This document shows positions 16,801 through 26,529 of a stretch of 64,000 nt of DNA, in pieces. This stretch comes from an uncultured Clostridium sp. Lineage in GTDB: Bacteria; Bacillota; Clostridia; TANB77; CAG-508. Position numbers and translations under genes: made by a program. Numbering within the stretch: the stretch's first letter is position 1; every line of letters begins with the position of its first letter. The stretch lies in assembly GCA_947571115.1 (NCBI GenBank), contig CANOWW010000003.1:1-64000 (forward strand), in the 5' to 3' direction. Below the pieces are notes generated by a model. It saw only the letters and a program-made list of their open reading frames with translations. It did not search any database and had not been told where the DNA came from.

Positions 16801-18492
16801 AGCTTTTTGCGTAAAATACACATTTCTAAACCAATGGTCTGTTACACAATTGATATATGGAACAAAAGTAGAAAATTTATTTTCTGTCATAGCACCTAAA
16901 GATAAATATATTTTTTGTAAATATTGCTGGCAATTATTGCATGTTATATTTTGCCCTAAAACATCTACACTATATGGATTTTCTGCACTACAAGGTCCAT
17001 TTACATTTTCACATGGATAAATTTCTGTAGTGTTTATTAAACTAGAATTTTTAGAAATGATTCGATAAGCAGCTGCTTGTGTAATACTATTTTGTGCAAC
17101 CCATTCCCAATCCAAACCTCCATCTTGAAAAACATCCCATGGTGTATGTGTTTCATCAATAAAATCATCGTATGTAATTACACTTCCATTTGGTACTTTA
17201 ACTCCACCTTTGGTTTTATTTCCAGTTGTTTTGGCAAGCAAAATTTCCACATCCGTATTGAACGAAGTTGCCAATTCATAGCTCAAGTCTGGTGCCATGG
17301 TAGCAATATGAGTTGCCAACAAAAACTCCAATGGCATTGAATATCTTCCTGTCCAACCATCTAACTTGTAGGAAAAAGTCTGATTATGCCCTAACCCAAT
17401 TGCCGAAATATTTAAGGTTTTACTACCTCTATCTACCTTTATTGAACTCGTAATTTCATCCCAATCTGCAAATATTGAGCCAATTCCTTCTATAGTACCT
17501 CCAATAATTCCAAATACTGGACTATAACCACTTGCTACCGTACCCAAAGTCGCTCCATGTGCAATTTTGTCGCCTAAAGAACCATACACTTCTCCACGTT
17601 TCCCTGTCACTGTATTATCATCGCCGTCTTGTTTATAAATACTAATTAAACCAGAACCCCAATTCGTTCCATCAAATATCCCACCAAAAAAATGTTTTGC
17701 GTCTAATTGCATTGCTCGAAAATTGAAATTATGATTTTTTATGTAATAAGCATAATTATCCGAAATGAGATAAGTTGCAATATTTCGATAAGCATTTTCT
17801 TCTTCCAAACTTTTTATTAAAGAAACTTCTCCTGTACTACCATCTTCGGTTGTTTCAGGTTTATCATAAAATTTATAATTTCCATTATCATCTTTTGAGT
17901 TCTCATCTTTAGCAGTTACAAAACCATATCCATATAAATCGTAGCCCATTTGTTCAATGTTCCCCAAAGCAGTCACAATATCTTCGCCATGTACCACTGT
18001 TTCTGCACCAGATAAAATAGATTGACATTGATCAAAGAAACCTTGTGCAATTTGCTTAAAGCCACTTAGCAGCATGCCCCAGCCAGTCAAAATAAACACT
18101 AACAAACCAATTATTACTAGAATAATTAGAATAAATACACCTGCTAGCGCTATTAGCTTTCCTAGTTTCAAGGCAAGTTTTGAAAACTGTTCCGCTTTTT
18201 GTGCAATTTTTTGAACTTTTTTCGTTTTTTCCTCTAATTTTCTAGCTTTATTTTCCAAATTTCCGGCACGTCGATTTAACATTGACGCTTTGGGACCACC
18301 TTGAACAGCTGCAAGTTGTCTTTTTCCTTCCGCTTTTTCTCGCATTTTGGCTGCTTTACTGGTCATTTTGCTCTCAAGTCCTTTTGCCTTATCCGCAATT
18401 CCTTGCAAATCACCTGCTATCCCAGACAATGGAAATCCACCGCCACCATTATTTTCTTCTTGATTTTCCATTTCTTCCTCTTGATCATCCAT
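13849..18492 (-). CDS. Giant T4SS-associated cell-wall hydrolase (VirB1-like role)
   Basis: 1547 residues. An acidic N-terminus and a Lys/Ala coiled coil (about 20-105) precede one transmembrane helix (about 113-140), followed by a large extracellular part. Near residue 1005 lies an NlpC/P60-type peptidase domain with the nucleophile in FYDCSSYVSWC and the histidine in HVNIYAGNGMYY. Around residue 1130, APVTGEVVKYG resembles an M23/biotinyl-lipoyl-type strand pair. The last ~125 residues (YADDFYKMQEDWGVSAVYAA ... NNWFSISGTG ... YHSPSESIDDFGRLM) are a glucosaminidase-like lysozyme domain. In Gram-positive T4SS such bifunctional hydrolases open peptidoglycan for the channel. The size is two to four times that of usual VirB1-type proteins; residues 150-980 match nothing I recognise. 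Confidence 0.8.
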   Translation of the reverse strand: MDDQEEEMENQEENNGGGGFPLSGIAGDLQGIADKAKGLESKMTSKAAKMREKAEGKRQLAAVQGGPKASMLNRRAGNLENKARKLEEKTKKVQKIAQKAEQFSKLALKLGKLIALAGVFILIILVIIGLLVFILTGWGMLLSGFKQIAQGFFDQCQSILSGAETVVHGEDIVTALGNIEQMGYDLYGYGFVTAKDENSKDDNGNYKFYDKPETTEDGSTGEVSLIKSLEEENAYRNIATYLISDNYAYYIKNHNFNFRAMQLDAKHFFGGIFDGTNWGSGLISIYKQDGDDNTVTGKRGEVYGSLGDKIAHGATLGTVASGYSPVFGIIGGTIEGIGSIFADWDEITSSIKVDRGSKTLNISAIGLGHNQTFSYKLDGWTGRYSMPLEFLLATHIATMAPDLSYELATSFNTDVEILLAKTTGNKTKGGVKVPNGSVITYDDFIDETHTPWDVFQDGGLDWEWVAQNSITQAAAYRIISKNSSLINTTEIYPCENVNGPCSAENPYSVDVLGQNITCNNCQQYLQKIYLSLGAMTENKFSTFVPYINCVTDHWFRNVYFTQKALVENEGKSEAILTDTNYEARTGERWTLYEKERGTTQDELYIYIPDRNGNYTGEFYQANGRNYVICRKVEAGEGQYSFAKEGGTTYVADDNGDYKLYEIVDALSDDPNIRYSEYTNASIKEFKVGKKAITKTVSEGWTAYDGDVKVQDGGWEEVEDPTGALQDIKDLGLTPVYQAVKGGVLQSDDGVRGQTNAKIKEMFLDEYYLYDGSGSKAALIEEAKNMVKAAGAAAEDIDDPDVFKKLVEEGKIKNEIKAEYQGEKLNTTIDEISGSINLSQNSLTAFEILTNMHTLDSEYIYHDFKELVVELNYFDKEDLTEPAEEVMMFPVADISSAGWPVTRYDKSEEFYGTLLHSSEDYKASRAETLEELQELLSQEEIEEEAEEETETTTPIQPENQAQTSENILVQAAKDIFDYVDADGGYDYSQANRASSFEASKTNKFYDCSSYVSWCLQLVGIFNEGQLISSDSIKSAEQLVDYYHSGTPSTLEPGMILIYSGHVNIYAGNGMYYDGGEHHGIKYKPYNRSVLGYISIPNNKMTYNGVTGSPNGATAETAEFSGFEGGEAVLAPVTGEVVKYGTVERTNMELVKNGKSEAEAKEEVGFIKIRVLGNTECLPGDKVACTYFRKNEKQNGYNHFWQEYSDASITNHVLYIEGFDVSKILGSSPDSDNSVEGGNIKALSRYIQSDEGQENSHYETDYQVPVLLDETKTEELKEREEAKEKAEFTIKRNGKIYIKEGAVIGYTYEQDQANTVEKTVNITKAQAEEEAAKEEKNKKEKTKTPESNEEDVEEMVSATYKIGNYMRIIFRDRDDQVVENVEDYMEIQASGSGEHSVMLGDDYDTRVSAGECLVTKDEFKKIFSNYSRIVEYADDFYKMQEDWGVSAVYAAAVCIQEQGGGAANSTCCLANNWFSISGTGPAGTTGRWRKYHSPSESIDDFGRLMVEGSYYYKQGKFKLSQIGPTYCTEPPNGWAEAVSAHMNNALTKL

Positions 18493-18516
18493 CTATTTCA
18501 CCTCCTTTTGTAACAT

Positions 18517-19485
18517 TTAACGTTTATTCTGAATTGGTAAATTCACACTAAATTTGGCAACTGCATTTTGTATTTCTGCTTGTATCACTTCTTCTGCTAC
18601 ATCTTTGGTTCCTGAATACTGCTCCATCACTCTGACAGAACCAAATGTCAAACTGCTTGCAGCATCTTGATTATCATAAAATTTCTGAAATTGGATTTGT
18701 TTTGTCACACTTTCTTTAGGTTTTAGTACTAAATCAGCCATATTGACAGCTTTTCTTGTATCATTCGAAGCCAATGTCAGAAATATTTCGCCTTCCTCTT
18801 GAGAATCTGAAATCACAATCGTGTCATCTGAGCGGTTCGTTATTTTAACATAATAGACTTCATAACTGTAATACTTTTGAACTGCTTGCAACTCTACTTT
18901 CAAATACTCATTTTCGGACACATTTTGAAGCTCTTCATAATCAATAAAACTTCCAACTGCCATCTCTAGGCTTCCATCTTTTTGTCTTTGAAACACAATC
19001 TTTTCTTCTGTAAAAGAGTAGGTTGTGTTCGTAAGCCCAGTGGCTAGAAAATCATCCATATATTTGACTTGATAAATATACGTATTTCCCTCATTGGAAT
19101 AATTCTGAATTGTGTAACGTTTCGCAGCTCCCACTTTTTCTAAAACATAACTCGTAAAAACGTCAATGTTATTTTCAAAACTCCACTGTTTGCAATTGTC
19201 AGAAAGCATTTGATAAGCCATTTCCACATTTCCTGCTAACAAATAATCAACATACTGTTCTAACATTTCTTCCACCTGATTACTGACTTTTCGCGGCACA
19301 GAATCTGTTTTGTCCATAACGGAAATGTGTGGTTCATAAGTAGTTTGTACTTCCTGTGGCGCTTTATAATTTCTTAAAAACAAATTGACAAAAAAGACAA
19401 CAGCCCAAATGCATACCACAATAAAAATCACTTTAGAGTTTTTCTTCAAAAAATGCAACGCTTTTATTCTAAAACTAGTAAACAT
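18517..19485 (-). CDS. VirB8/TcpC-like T4SS assembly protein, larger copy
   Basis: 322 residues with a cytoplasmic basic N-terminus and one transmembrane helix (VIFIVVCIWAVVFFVNLFL). The extracytoplasmic NTF2-like region (EEMLEQYVDYLLAGNVEMAYQMLSD) is typical of VirB8-type proteins. A C-terminal ~120-residue beta-rich domain follows. It shares the 'LAG/ETGKYEKAY' helix pair with the neighbouring 177-residue protein, so the two look like paralogs. It lies 24 bases upstream of the wall hydrolase gene. The assignment rests on layout and context. Confidence 0.65.
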   Translation of the reverse strand: MFTSFRIKALHFLKKNSKVIFIVVCIWAVVFFVNLFLRNYKAPQEVQTTYEPHISVMDKTDSVPRKVSNQVEEMLEQYVDYLLAGNVEMAYQMLSDNCKQWSFENNIDVFTSYVLEKVGAAKRYTIQNYSNEGNTYIYQVKYMDDFLATGLTNTTYSFTEEKIVFQRQKDGSLEMAVGSFIDYEELQNVSENEYLKVELQAVQKYYSYEVYYVKITNRSDDTIVISDSQEEGEIFLTLASNDTRKAVNMADLVLKPKESVTKQIQFQKFYDNQDAASSLTFGSVRVMEQYSGTKDVAEEVIQAEIQNAVAKFSVNLPIQNKR

Positions 19486-19506
19486 ACTTTCTCCTTAACA
19501 ATTGAT

Positions 19507-20040
19507 TTAAATAACGCTAAACGACAAAGCAAAATCATTATAATCCTTCTCTTGAAGCACAATGTTCATTTCTTTTGGCTGCCCTGGCTTGCCATTAATT
19601 GCATCTGTAATCGTTATCCACAAAACATATACATCTCCATTTCTTTCGATGTTCTCATGCGTGATATGCGACATCTCTGAAAAAATAGTTGGTAGATATT
19701 TTTCAAAATCTTCGAGAGTTGGAAAATACGTTTTTCTAAACTCTTCATATAGCAATTGATACGCTTTTTCGTATTTTCCTGTCTCTATATCCTCCAAAAA
19801 TATCCCAAAGTAATATTCCATTCGCTCTCTTTCTTCCATGTTTTGTAAAGTAGCTATTAACTTTTGATTCTCATCTTCTTCCGCCTCTTCTGCTGTTAAA
19901 TCTCTCTCATTTCCTATTTTCTCAGGATTGTTTTTCCTCACATTCAAAATCGTAGCCAACAAAATGGCAAAAATGAGAAGAAGCACAATCGCATACAATA
20001 TTTTTTCTTTTTTCGTAAATTGAATTCTATTTTTCTGCAT
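19507..20040 (-). CDS. VirB8-like T4SS assembly protein, smaller copy
   Basis: 177 residues: one N-terminal helix (ILYAIVLLLIFAILLATIL), an acidic linker, then an NTF2-like fold beginning FLEDIETGKYEKAYQLLYEE and ending in paired strands (VYVLWITITDA). It is the same architecture as the next gene downstream but without the extra C-terminal domain. It is likely a periplasm-equivalent scaffold subunit; no catalytic residues are seen. Confidence 0.6.
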   Translation of the reverse strand: MQKNRIQFTKKEKILYAIVLLLIFAILLATILNVRKNNPEKIGNERDLTAEEAEEDENQKLIATLQNMEERERMEYYFGIFLEDIETGKYEKAYQLLYEEFRKTYFPTLEDFEKYLPTIFSEMSHITHENIERNGDVYVLWITITDAINGKPGQPKEMNIVLQEKDYNDFALSFSVI

Positions 20041-20058
20041 ATTTTAGCTCCTTATCTT

Positions 20059-22659
20059 TTAAGGGTTAGGCTCATCTGGTTGATAATAATCTACATCCAC
20101 TTTTTTCACAACTAAACCTCCATACGTATCCACATCATAATTATTGGTGTCTTTTGCTGACGAAACACTGGTAGCTAATTGTGATTTAATATAAGTATTT
20201 AGGAACTTCTTAGAAGCCTCAATTGCTTCTGCTTTTTCAGCATCTGTAACAGAAGACGATAAACTTAAATTTTCCATAATTGCGTTTATATCTAGTATTT
20301 GGTCTTTATCAATCGATTGGATTTGTGCTTTATAAACAAATTCGCTTGCTGCTTTTTGACTATGCAATAATCCTGTTAATTTGCTTACTAAGTCTCGTTG
20401 CTCTTTTACTAACTCTTTATATAAACCAGCATTACTTTCAGTTGCCGCTTGTGCCAACAAAGCAGTTGTTTTGGCTTTTGCCTCATCTTGATCCCAACCT
20501 TCCATAACTGCCATTTTACTAACTAAAGCTGCTGTTTCTTGTGTACTTGTATCAGAAACTCTTTCCAAAATTCCACCAACAAAACCTTTTCCACCAACTA
20601 ATTCTCCAACTGAATAACCTGTTGACAAATCGCCAGAAGCACCATAACCAAATGCAATACCTGCAATGGTTGAAGTCACTGATGCAGTATCTTTTAGCGC
20701 TGCCCCTATCACTTTTGCAGAATCCGTCTGTGTCCACCTTTTTACACCATCATACGCATTAGAAATTCCTTTAATTGCTCTAGTTGGTACACTCGTGTCA
20801 TGAATAATTTCGCCATTTTTGGTTTCACGCATTTTCTGCTGTGCTTCTGACATTGTTCTTTTGGCTATTAATGCATCTGTAGTGAGAGTTCCATCTGGAT
20901 TTCTACGGTCTGCTTGTCGTTTTAGTTTTTCATATCCCCCTTGTCCATGTGCTTCGTCATATGCTGCCTTCGTCGCATTCTCAATCATAACATCATAAGC
21001 ACCGTCTCCATGAAGTGCATCATATTGTTTTCTTGCTTTAGCTGTATGTCTAATATGTTTTTCTCGTCTTCGATCAGCCACTTTTTTGTTTTTATTTTCT
21101 TTTCTTTCTGCTACTTTTTGTCTTACATCATCTTTATATTGATCCGTTTTCTTGTATGCTTTATATTCTTGCTTGGTCATACCATCATTTTCCATTTTAT
21201 CTTTTTTGACATCCCTTTTAGCTGCTAAATCTCTTACACCACTTGTTAATGTTCTAAATCCACCTGCATTTTTAAAATAGGTTGCACTTTTGGCAACACC
21301 CATACCCATTTTAGCAAATTTTCCAGTAGCATTCATAAAGTCTCTTCCTGGAGCTGATAAACCTGGCATTGATTGTGCCTCGAAATGGAAAATTTTTCTC
21401 AAAAGCTCTTCTGCTGTCCTCATAAAACGTAGCACTGCAAAGGCTAAAATGTAGACACCAATCGAAGCAAATCCCCATGTTGATTCTGCAATAATTTGTG
21501 AAATCGCTCCAAAAAAAGCTAAATATACCACACAATGAAATGGCTGAATTAAAATATTGTAAGCAAATTCTTTTAACCAAGCATTCAACGCCTGCGCCTT
21601 TCCATCTCCCATTTTATCAATCGAATAAGTAATCGTAATCAGTGGCGCAATAATAATCAAAAATCCAATCGTAATCATACGTTTTAAATAAAACATCAAA
21701 TAACTAAACGCTTGCCCTTGCATAATGCAGTACATAATCGCAGCAAAAAAACCTGCAATTCCATTTGTCCAAACATCTTTTACAATTTGAGCATTCAAAT
21801 ATTCTCCGATGGTTTGGTCAGAGACTACCATTGTGGATTTTAGCATTCCTCCTAATGCACTTACTAAAGTCGTATTAATGGAAACGAAAAATATCATTAT
21901 ATAATGTAACATAAATAGCAAAGCCAAACTCGTCGCCCAATCTATTAGCATTTGTTTATATTTTGCTTGCTCAGAAGCAATGGTAGAAAGTGCCATTCGG
22001 ATTCCTACATAAATCAAAATCACAAGCAAAATTGAAGCAGAAATCAAGCGCATAATATAATACCATTTTGCTACTGCAGTTCGGAAAGAAACAATCGTAT
22101 CACTGCCTTCTATATTGAAGAAATTGACATACATAAAATCAATTCCGCCAAAAGAACCATCTGGATCCTGATAACCCGCAAATAAAATATGTTCTATTGT
22201 AACGCTTGTCAGATTTGATGTTCCAATACTCGCACAAGCATTCATTAAGAGCTGCAAAAGTTTTCCAAATCCCATAATACAAATTCTTGGTATCCATAGA
22301 AAAACAGTTACAAGTCCAGAAACAAGCCCATCTATAAATCCAACATCAGCATCCTCTTTAATGGCTTCACTCATCACACCGCCACCTTCAGAAGAAATAG
22401 CACTTCCACTGACTGCCGAAGGTGTTGTTGTCTGCGTTGCACTTCCACTTGTTGTAGAAGTTGTTTCTGAGGTCGAAGGATTAACCTTTGGAAGACTGTC
22501 TATTGGTATTTTTGTTTCTTCAGAAGCAAGTTTTGGCTCTGTCACTCCTGGTATTTTCACAGTTTGAGTTCCAAAAATCATGAAATAACAATTGGTTAAA
22601 ATAAACGCCAAAGAAACAACAAATATTAAATTTTTTTTCACTTTTTTACTTATCTTCAT
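20059..22659 (-). CDS. VirB6/TrbL-like polytopic T4SS channel protein
   Basis: 866 residues from the ATG at 22659; an upstream in-frame start would overlap the previous stop and lacks a ribosome-binding site. A signal-like helix and a Thr/Ser-rich linker precede about seven transmembrane segments. The shared module, TAVAKWYYIMRLIS ... LIYVGIRMALSTIASEQAKY, lies near residue 225, followed by GQAFSYLMFYLKRMITIGFL and PLITITYSIDKMGDGKAQA, which mark this VirB6 group. A basic, cytoplasmic-looking coil (KADRR-rich) and a long helical tail without membrane segments follow. It is the third of three related proteins in the locus and probably lines the inner-membrane channel. Confidence 0.75.
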   Translation of the reverse strand: MKISKKVKKNLIFVVSLAFILTNCYFMIFGTQTVKIPGVTEPKLASEETKIPIDSLPKVNPSTSETTSTTSGSATQTTTPSAVSGSAISSEGGGVMSEAIKEDADVGFIDGLVSGLVTVFLWIPRICIMGFGKLLQLLMNACASIGTSNLTSVTIEHILFAGYQDPDGSFGGIDFMYVNFFNIEGSDTIVSFRTAVAKWYYIMRLISASILLVILIYVGIRMALSTIASEQAKYKQMLIDWATSLALLFMLHYIMIFFVSINTTLVSALGGMLKSTMVVSDQTIGEYLNAQIVKDVWTNGIAGFFAAIMYCIMQGQAFSYLMFYLKRMITIGFLIIIAPLITITYSIDKMGDGKAQALNAWLKEFAYNILIQPFHCVVYLAFFGAISQIIAESTWGFASIGVYILAFAVLRFMRTAEELLRKIFHFEAQSMPGLSAPGRDFMNATGKFAKMGMGVAKSATYFKNAGGFRTLTSGVRDLAAKRDVKKDKMENDGMTKQEYKAYKKTDQYKDDVRQKVAERKENKNKKVADRRREKHIRHTAKARKQYDALHGDGAYDVMIENATKAAYDEAHGQGGYEKLKRQADRRNPDGTLTTDALIAKRTMSEAQQKMRETKNGEIIHDTSVPTRAIKGISNAYDGVKRWTQTDSAKVIGAALKDTASVTSTIAGIAFGYGASGDLSTGYSVGELVGGKGFVGGILERVSDTSTQETAALVSKMAVMEGWDQDEAKAKTTALLAQAATESNAGLYKELVKEQRDLVSKLTGLLHSQKAASEFVYKAQIQSIDKDQILDINAIMENLSLSSSVTDAEKAEAIEASKKFLNTYIKSQLATSVSSAKDTNNYDVDTYGGLVVKKVDVDYYQPDEPNP

Positions 22660-22684
22660 TTTTACACCACCATTCCTTTTGTTC

Positions 22685-25600
22685 TTATGCGCTGTTAATT
22701 GTATCAATTAGATTTTCTTTAAAATACATAATTTTTCCCAAAGCATCTACCTTAATTTGATCAACTACTTTCTGACTGCCATCTTTGCTTGGATTCCACC
22801 TTCTACTTCCATCTTTTTGACGATCAAATACAAGCGCTCCATCCTGACCAATTTCTTGGTAATTTTCTATTTTTGCTCTTTGTTCATTTGTTATTCCCTT
22901 CGACTTTTTGCCCAATCGTTCTGCCTCCACATTGGTTTTTCCCAATTCAGAAATCAAAAATGCTAATTCAAGTTGTTTCTTATTTTCAAGAACCACGGTA
23001 GAGTCTGCACAAATAGCCTTTTCTATATTGGCTTTCATTCGGTTAGTTCTACGATTGGTTTGTCTTTCTTCCAACTTTCTCTTATCCTGATTTGCCTCTG
23101 TTACTTGAACCTCGGTTACATTATCTGTTCCTTGTTCCACTGCTTGTTTCATGAAATCCGATAATTCAATTTCATCTTTTTTCTTGTCTCTTCCAGAAAT
23201 TTGACGAATGACATCCGCAGATTGTTTAGAAGTCTCTGACAACATTTTATCTTTAATCACATCAAAAATTCCTGCTTTTGCCTCATCTGTCTGCAAATTA
23301 GCAATATCTTGAATGCCATTTTTCTGCATATATTCCAAACAACTCTCTGTCGCCAATCTTTTTTCTAATCGCTCATTTGTGTCTTTTTCATGTTCTACCA
23401 TTTTCTGATAAACACTATGTATATTTTTGCTACTAATCAAGTTATCCTCTAACTTAATTTCGCCTCTTTTAATAATACCTTTGTCTTCTAGCACAGCTAT
23501 CAAATTATCTTTAATTTGAACCACATCTTTATCCGCCATATTAGTATTACTAATATTCACTATGCCTTTACTTGCAAAATATTTGGCAATTTGATTTTCA
23601 ATCAAATCATCTTTTTTCTGCCTAATTTGAACTTTCATTCTTTCGATTTTTTCTTTTCTAGAAATCGTCACTGTGCGGTCAATTTCTTCAATTCTTTCCA
23701 GAAATTCCTCTTGCTGTTCTTCTAAATCATCTTTAAAATCAATCTCAAATAATTTATTTCCAATTTCAATCACATTTTCTCTACTTAATTTATCTTGTGT
23801 TGCCAAGTCTTTTGTCGGAGTTCTCATAGCCTCTGCTCTTTGTTCTCTTTCTTCTGCTGCAAATTTTTCTCTATATTCATCTGACAACATTTGAGCATTT
23901 CTTTCATTCAAATCTTGTAATGTAGTTTTAAATTTCTTCTTAAACTCTTTTTGCGAATTTTCCAACATTTTTTCTTGTTCAATCGTACTAATGCCAGAAG
24001 GTCGATTCATATATCTGCTAAATTTTCTACGAAGATGCCCTTTGACACGAATTCGTCTATTCTGTATAATTCTATCTGCCAATTCTGGATGTCTTCTTGC
24101 ATTTCTTCTTGTCATTTTACTTTGGGCCTCATACAATTCTCTAGCAATTTCAAGTTGCATCGTACGCTGCGCACCTGACAAAAATGCATTAAACACATAA
24201 TTTTTATCTTTTTTATAGGCTGGTCGATTTTTTACTTTTCTGACTCTTGTTCCCAAATTCAATCCAGCATTTGTGGCATTGGCAAGTAACATCATTCCTG
24301 CCATGGGGTTCATCACAAGAGTTGGCCAACCTGCAACAGCCGCAAAAACACCTAGAACCGAATCTTTCCAAAAACCAAATTCCTTTTTTAGCAGTTTTTC
24401 ATTCGCACTCGATATTCCTAATAATTTCGCCCATTTCATATTATCCCAAAATTGCTTTCCAACCGAATACTGCTTTTTACGCCAAGATGGTCCTTTGATA
24501 CCACCTTGTCTTACTGTTTTTCTACGATGATATTTTCCATCTGCATATCGATGAATTCTCTTACCATTTTTGTCTTTAATAATGTTTCCATTTTTATCTC
24601 TTTTGGCTCTAGCATGAAATCTTGGGTCTTTGTCCACATATGCTTTTGGATCAAAAAAGGTTGATTTAATATTACCCACAAATGTATTTTCTGTCAAATC
24701 TTCTTCCATATTATTAAGTGCTGTTAATTCTTTTCTGTAATCTATTTCATCTTTTAGTGCCTCTAATTTTTCTTCCTCTTCTTCAATGGTCTGCCTTCTA
24801 CCAGCCATCGCTAATTCCAAATCTCTCATTTCGTTATCTGCCTGTTGCTCCGCATCTCGATCCCCAGCGATACGGCTCATTCCTCTTGCTTGTATATAAT
24901 CCTGATATTCTTGCTCTTCTTCTTGCAATAATCTTTTTTGTTTTGCAATTTCTTCTTCTTGTTCCTGTTGCTCCTCTTCTAATCGATCCATTTCCTCTTG
25001 TTCTTCACGTTCTTTTTTATCTGCTTTTTCTGCTTTATGTTTCATTACTTCTGCAAAAGTTGCTTCTGCCGCAGCTCTGACTGGTTTTGTTCCAATTCGA
25101 TAAAATCCTTTCATCAAATCTCTCCCTAACTTTCCACCAACCACTGCATTGCTAAGACCTTTTGCCTGATTTTGAATTTCTTTAAATCCAGTATTTTCCA
25201 TATCTCCAGTCAAACTTCCTTTGCCACCAGACAGCTTAAATAATGACCTTAGCATTTTGTCTGCTTTTAACATAAAATTTAACAAAATGAAGGCAACAAT
25301 AACACCTGGCAAAGACACCATTGAGAAATGAAGCGCCATTGCTACAAATGAAACATAAATAATACAATGGAAAAGCTGAATAATAACAGTCATAATATAT
25401 TCATGACGCCATCCAGAAAATATCTTTGACTTTCCTGTTACGACTTTATTCAAAGCATAAGAAGCCGCAATCACTGGAGCTACTAAAGTCAGTATCATGA
25501 TGTTAAACACTCTGATTAAATACATAATAGCAAATCGCCAAGCGTAATATACCAATACACCATAAATTACCATACCTGTAAAGCCATCTAGTGCATTCAA

Positions 25601-26518
25601 ACTATAGGCTCTTGTCCTAGCTGATTCATATAAAGTTGTTTCTATTTCTTGTGTAGTTACACTACTTTCTAAGCCATATTCATATTCTTCCTTTAACTCT
25701 TGGGTTTCCGAAAGTAGTGGTTCCAAAGCTGCAACGGCACTATCATTGATAACAAAAATAACAAGCATAATATAATGAATAGAAAACACCAAAATCATGC
25801 CAACTACCCAATCCACTAGCATTTGCTTATAAACCGCTTTCTCAGACGCAATCGTTGATATTGCCATTTTGACACCAATAAATATCAACAAAACCAACAT
25901 AAAAGCAATCGATATTAATCTCAAAACATAATACCATTTTGCCACTGCAGTTCGAATCATAGTTGCCACTTTGCCATTTGTAGATGCTTTTTTCCTTGCC
26001 TCTTTTTTTTGCAACACTTTTTCTTCCGGTGTCAAGGAGTCATCTTCTTCAATTTCTTTCTCGGTTTCTTTTGTATCTACCTCAATTTGCTCAAAAATAT
26101 TAGCATTTAAAATTTCCACTTTGTTAAAAATAATCGTTTCTACATTAACAATATTCTGAGAATAATTATCAAGCGAGCTTCCTACCACGTCAAAAAATCC
26201 ATTTTCTGTATCTAAAATAGAAGTCAAAATCATTTCCGCAATTTCAATCCAACCAATCAAAACACCTCTACCTGCAAGTGTGATAATCCCCAATAAATAA
26301 CTTGCTATTTCAGATAAAGCACGAATGATTTTCTCAAACATGCCTTCCTTATAAGTCAAATTTCCTTCTTGTGTTCCCGTATAATAAAATCCGTCATTTG
26401 TAAGCAAATCCTGAAATCGATTTGCCTGAGAATAAGAAGTCACTACAAAAAAAGACAACATAATAGCTATCATCGATGTAACGAATAACTTATAAGTCAT
26501 TTTTGCTAATAACTTCAT
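22685..26518 (-). CDS. VirB6/TrbL-like protein with long coiled-coil tail
   Basis: 1277 residues. A signal peptide-like start (FVTSMIAIMLSFFVVTSYS) is followed by membrane segments with the shared RTAVAKWYYVLRLIS ... IGVKMAISTIASEKAVYKQM module near residue 185, MYLIRVFNIMILTLVAPVIA near residue 340, and a helix set ending near residue 425. The remaining ~830 residues are highly charged coiled coil (Glu/Gln/Arg-rich, e.g. DRLEEEQQEQEEEIAKQKRL) with one further hydrophobic stretch near residue 720. A membrane channel part joined to a very long cytoplasmic coil suggests docking of substrate or ATPase. The tail matches no family I know. Confidence 0.72.
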   Translation of the reverse strand: MKLLAKMTYKLFVTSMIAIMLSFFVVTSYSQANRFQDLLTNDGFYYTGTQEGNLTYKEGMFEKIIRALSEIASYLLGIITLAGRGVLIGWIEIAEMILTSILDTENGFFDVVGSSLDNYSQNIVNVETIIFNKVEILNANIFEQIEVDTKETEKEIEEDDSLTPEEKVLQKKEARKKASTNGKVATMIRTAVAKWYYVLRLISIAFMLVLLIFIGVKMAISTIASEKAVYKQMLVDWVVGMILVFSIHYIMLVIFVINDSAVAALEPLLSETQELKEEYEYGLESSVTTQEIETTLYESARTRAYSLNALDGFTGMVIYGVLVYYAWRFAIMYLIRVFNIMILTLVAPVIAASYALNKVVTGKSKIFSGWRHEYIMTVIIQLFHCIIYVSFVAMALHFSMVSLPGVIVAFILLNFMLKADKMLRSLFKLSGGKGSLTGDMENTGFKEIQNQAKGLSNAVVGGKLGRDLMKGFYRIGTKPVRAAAEATFAEVMKHKAEKADKKEREEQEEMDRLEEEQQEQEEEIAKQKRLLQEEEQEYQDYIQARGMSRIAGDRDAEQQADNEMRDLELAMAGRRQTIEEEEEKLEALKDEIDYRKELTALNNMEEDLTENTFVGNIKSTFFDPKAYVDKDPRFHARAKRDKNGNIIKDKNGKRIHRYADGKYHRRKTVRQGGIKGPSWRKKQYSVGKQFWDNMKWAKLLGISSANEKLLKKEFGFWKDSVLGVFAAVAGWPTLVMNPMAGMMLLANATNAGLNLGTRVRKVKNRPAYKKDKNYVFNAFLSGAQRTMQLEIARELYEAQSKMTRRNARRHPELADRIIQNRRIRVKGHLRRKFSRYMNRPSGISTIEQEKMLENSQKEFKKKFKTTLQDLNERNAQMLSDEYREKFAAEEREQRAEAMRTPTKDLATQDKLSRENVIEIGNKLFEIDFKDDLEEQQEEFLERIEEIDRTVTISRKEKIERMKVQIRQKKDDLIENQIAKYFASKGIVNISNTNMADKDVVQIKDNLIAVLEDKGIIKRGEIKLEDNLISSKNIHSVYQKMVEHEKDTNERLEKRLATESCLEYMQKNGIQDIANLQTDEAKAGIFDVIKDKMLSETSKQSADVIRQISGRDKKKDEIELSDFMKQAVEQGTDNVTEVQVTEANQDKRKLEERQTNRRTNRMKANIEKAICADSTVVLENKKQLELAFLISELGKTNVEAERLGKKSKGITNEQRAKIENYQEIGQDGALVFDRQKDGSRRWNPSKDGSQKVVDQIKVDALGKIMYFKENLIDTINSA

Positions 26519-26529
26519 TCTTCTCCCTC

